Shown in pieces: positions 61,715-64,000 of a DNA stretch of 64,000 nucleotides. Numbering within the stretch: position 1 is the first letter of the stretch; the number at the start of each line of letters is the position of its first letter. Origin of the DNA: Microbulbifer thermotolerans (GTDB lineage: Bacteria; Pseudomonadota; Gammaproteobacteria; Pseudomonadales; Cellvibrionaceae). Below the pieces are notes generated by a model. That model had not been told where the DNA came from, did no database searches, and worked only from the letters and a program-made list of their open reading frames with translations. The DNA lies in NCBI RefSeq assembly GCF_900112305.1, contig NZ_FOKT01000006.1, positions 248,001 through 312,000 of the forward strand. The letters run 5' to 3'. The position numbers were made by a program, and so were the translations under genes.

Positions 61715-63127
61715 TTAGTGTACTGCCTCTGGTGTTTTCGGTGTACGGTATTCATCCATTCGTTGCATCGCTTTTCCTTCATACTCCCGCTTTAACTGCC
61801 ATCTTGGCCGTTCCAGATTGAGCTCCCACTGGAATAGCTTTTTGTAGAGAGCGGCTAACTTATCGGGATGCTTCAGTGCCAAGTTATTGCTTTCTCCTAC
61901 GTCCACCGAAAGGTTGTAAAGCTCCGCAGGACGATCTGGAAAACGTAATAGTTTCCAGTCGCCATCCCGTATGGCACCACGGTTTTCTTTCTTCCAGTAG
62001 AGTGTCTCGTGCGGCTTGGTTTTGGCGATTCCCTGAATAAATGGCAGCAGATTGACGCCGTCAATATCCTCCGGAAGGCTCTCCTTACCACCAGCGGCAT
62101 AATAAAATGTTGGAAGTAGATCCAGGGTAATGATCGGGTGATTGTAGGATATGTTTTTCGGTAGTTTTTTCGGCCAACTCATCAGAAATGGGACGCGAAT
62201 GCCTCCTTCCAGATGCGTTGCTTTAGTTCCGCTGAGCGGGTAGTTGTTGGAGGCATTGTGGTCAGTTGGACCTCCATTATCGTTAGTGAATACAAGCAGT
62301 GTGTTTTCAGTTAGCTGTAATTCATCCAGAGTGGATAGTAATTTTCCCACTCCGCGGTCGAGAGCTCTGGTCATGGCCGCGACTTTTTGCCTATTTCCAC
62401 TGAGGGTGGGGAAGGCCTGGATATCTTCCGGCAGGGCGTCCATAGGTGCATGCACTGCGTTAAAGGATAAATACAGAAAGAAAGGATTTGATCGGTTGCG
62501 TTTAACGAATGCGACCGCTTCATCTGCTAGAGCATCGGTCAGATAGCGGCTTGTTTCTGCGTAACTGCCGAAATTTCGTTCGAGAAAGTTCTCTGTTAGA
62601 TGATGATTGGGGTTGTTTTCAGAGAATGGAAAATATGAACGTGCGCCGCCGCGAAAACCATAGAATTCATCAAATCCGCGGTTTAATGGGTGAAACCGGT
62701 CCGCATTACCCAGGTGCCATTTGCCTAGGATGGCAGTTCTATAGCCCAGGGGCTTCAGATAGTCGGCGATGGTTTTTTCATCGACAGGGAGGCCCATGTC
62801 GTCTCCGGTTGTACCACTTTTACTCATGTAGCCGGGAACATTATTTTCTTCAAAACCGAATTTCTGCTGGTATTTCCCGGTGATCAAGCCAGCTCTAGAG
62901 GGGCCGCATACAGCGGCACTTACGTATGCCTGCTGGAAGCGCACACCGGTTTCGGCAATACGGTCGATATTGGGTGTTTGGAATACTTGGCTACCTTGAA
63001 AGCTGAAATCGGCATATCCCGCATCGTCAGCCAAGATTAAAATGATGTTTGGTTTTTTAGGTGACTCTACGGCTGCGCTGACTGCGGAAATGAGTCCAAG
63101 CAGTAACAAAATGATTCTTATAAACAT
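61715..63127 (-). CDS. Secreted S1 sulfatase
   Basis: 470 residues with a signal peptide (ends SAVSAA). Formylglycine motif Cys74-Gly-Pro-Ser-Arg ([14 protein letters not shown]), [17 protein letters not shown] and the C-terminal [17 protein letters not shown]. About the same subfamily as the upstream sulfatase but clearly diverged, so a different sulfate position or polymer is likely. Single gene with an operator-like ATTGTTAACAAA 48 bp before its start. Confidence 0.92.
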   Translation of the reverse strand: MFIRIILLLLGLISAVSAAVESPKKPNIILILADDAGYADFSFQGSQVFQTPNIDRIAETGVRFQQAYVSAAVCGPSRAGLITGKYQQKFGFEENNVPGYMSKSGTTGDDMGLPVDEKTIADYLKPLGYRTAILGKWHLGNADRFHPLNRGFDEFYGFRGGARSYFPFSENNPNHHLTENFLERNFGSYAETSRYLTDALADEAVAFVKRNRSNPFFLYLSFNAVHAPMDALPEDIQAFPTLSGNRQKVAAMTRALDRGVGKLLSTLDELQLTENTLLVFTNDNGGPTDHNASNNYPLSGTKATHLEGGIRVPFLMSWPKKLPKNISYNHPIITLDLLPTFYYAAGGKESLPEDIDGVNLLPFIQGIAKTKPHETLYWKKENRGAIRDGDWKLLRFPDRPAELYNLSVDVGESNNLALKHPDKLAALYKKLFQWELNLERPRWQLKREYEGKAMQRMDEYRTPKTPEAVH

Positions 63128-63174
63128 GGCTTTAGCCCAGTGAGGAACACGGGCTTGCTTTATATCATATTGTA

Positions 63175-63188
63175 TATTGTTAACAAAG
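63175..63188. promoter_or_regulatory. Putative agar-regulon operator (sulfatase)
   Basis: TATTGTTAACAAAG, one arm perfect, the other changed at its last positions, 48 bp upstream of the second sulfatase start. Confidence 0.65.
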
Positions 63189-63204
63189 CTTGATGATGGC
63201 GAGC

Positions 63205-63305
63205 CAAGGAGCTCTGATTAACCCATGTGATTGCTGCGGCGGGCGCTCAAGCAATTGGTCGCGAAGTCTCTTTATGGCCAGGAAGTGCATTAATCATGGG
63301 CTCTC
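63205..63305. repeat. Degenerate MITE-like fragment
   Basis: GGAGCTCTGATTAACC at the left, GCGCTCAAGCAATTGG in the middle and GCATTAATCATGGGCTC at the right recall the ends and centre of the repeat family at a shortened spacing. Confidence 0.45.
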
Positions 63306-63340
63306 TAGCCTGTATTAAATCATTATCCGCAAACAGGGAA

Positions 63341-64000
63341 TCATTGCGCACTGGTATTTTGCGTTTTCTTTATATGGATTTGGAATGACCAGCTGCGAGA
63401 GGACTGTGGTGGTACTGTTGGGGCGGTTCCACGTTCGATCAGTGTTTTGAGGCTGTCGGCGTTACCGATAGCTGGCTCCAATACCAGGTTGAAATGAGGT
63501 CTTCCACCATCGCCCGCCCAGCTGCGATAGTTCAACCAAAGGGCGATATGGGGGATCTGTGTGATCGGTAGCTCAAACAGAAGTTGTTCATTAGTGTAGG
63601 GGTTGTGTAGCCCGGCCATCTTAAGGGCTCCCCCATTGCCGCAGTCGCTGAGGTCTGTGGCAGAAAGCAGCTTGGCTGCGAACGGCTTTTCTGCTTCAGG
63701 ATCTGGTATTAAGGAAAGGTCGTAGGCATTGGCAGTCTTTGGCCAAGTGACCACTTCATCCGTTGTTACAGGTGCATTTGGCGTGGCAAATGAGCAGTGT
63801 AGCCTGTGGTGTTTCGGCAATATGAGGCGCATACCTGGACGCAGTTGGAGTGCGGGGTGTAGGCACCAGCTGAAGGGAAAAGATAGGTCGCCGGGATTGT
63901 TCAGTTGGTATTCCAGCGAAACAGTACTTTGAGCGGGACTCAGTTTTAACGTTCTCTGAAATTCGCAGGACAGGGTGGAGCAGGATTGTTTTAGGGTGAT
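63341..64000 (-). CDS. Aldose 1-epimerase-like protein (partial)
   Basis: The frame is open from the window edge to the stop at 63341, so the N-terminal part is outside. The visible 219 residues are a beta-sandwich with LEYQLNNPGDLSFPFSWCLHPALQL, then DLSLIPDPEA and LPITQIPHIALWLNYRSWAG, resembling the galactose-mutarotase-like (aldose epimerase) fold with its conserved HP and C-terminal W-G region. It may interconvert anomers of a released galactan sugar; the family assignment is moderate. Confidence 0.65.
   Translation of the reverse strand: MTLKQSCSTLSCEFQRTLKLSPAQSTVSLEYQLNNPGDLSFPFSWCLHPALQLRPGMRLILPKHHRLHCSFATPNAPVTTDEVVTWPKTANAYDLSLIPDPEAEKPFAAKLLSATDLSDCGNGGALKMAGLHNPYTNEQLLFELPITQIPHIALWLNYRSWAGDGGRPHFNLVLEPAIGNADSLKTLIERGTAPTVPPQSSRSWSFQIHIKKTQNTSAQ

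Noticed and set aside
1-64000. tRNA, rRNA, CRISPR array or prophage
   Set aside because: Read for cloverleaf ends with CCA, regular spaced repeats and phage structural genes; none found.

Overview
The window looks like chromosome from a marine, agar-degrading gammaproteobacterium, most likely Microbulbifer or a close relative (Cellvibrionales). This rests on a 433-residue GH16 beta-agarase with a CBM6-type tail, a GH86 enzyme carrying two CBM6-like modules and thrombospondin type-3 repeats, a second lipoprotein GH86, a GH50 exo-agarase, large TonB-dependent receptors, and a GC-rich core with mutS-fdxA synteny. The genus is an inference from remembered families, not from a search.

Left part (1-23.4 kb, GC-rich, core-like). 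A LysR gene diverges from an operon of a histidine phosphatase, an ACAD10/11-type acyl-CoA dehydrogenase, an APH-fold kinase and two SDRs, which resembles 4-hydroxyacyl-CoA (levulinate/lactone type) catabolism. A quinone oxidoreductase, an ECF-like sigma factor with a small membrane partner, dinB (with a LexA-like box beside its start codon), a carboxymuconolactone-decarboxylase-like protein, fdxA and mutS follow. From 13.9 to 23.4 kb is a murein-peptide salvage locus: alanine racemase, NlpC/P60 lipoprotein, L-Ala-D/L-Glu epimerase, RpiR/MurR-type regulator, beta-lactamase-fold lipoprotein, LD-carboxypeptidase and an NhaC-type transporter. An identical palindrome (GAATAAATTATTC) lies upstream of alr and of the NlpC/P60 operon, with related copies before the serine hydrolase, so one regulator probably controls all three units.

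Middle part (23.4-31.1 kb, mostly AT-rich and accessory). A decayed IS256-family transposase is followed by small orphan genes (NADAR, DUF2314, excalibur, membrane proteins), a cold-shock/DUF1294 protein, an SDR/LysR divergent pair and a cluster of MITE-like repeats, including one copy inserted inside another.

Right part (31.1-64 kb) is a polysaccharide utilisation region for red-algal galactans: GH16 agarase, two TonB receptors, a flavin-dependent halogenase homologue with a SapC-like partner, a KDG-type kinase, a beta-helix (GH82-like) enzyme, two GH86, a six-gene operon (aldehyde dehydrogenase, APH-fold kinase, enolase paralogue, ACS-family MFS transporter, GH50, sulfatase), a second sulfatase and the end of an aldose-epimerase-like gene. 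A shared palindrome, (T)ATTGTTAACAAT(A), lies in most of its promoter regions and marks a probable regulon whose regulator is not in the window. The most novel element is the kinase plus altered enolase pair: an enolase that keeps the metal ligands and catalytic Lys but has Ala for an active-site His and Asp for a catalytic Glu. It suggests an undescribed phosphorylated sugar-acid route.
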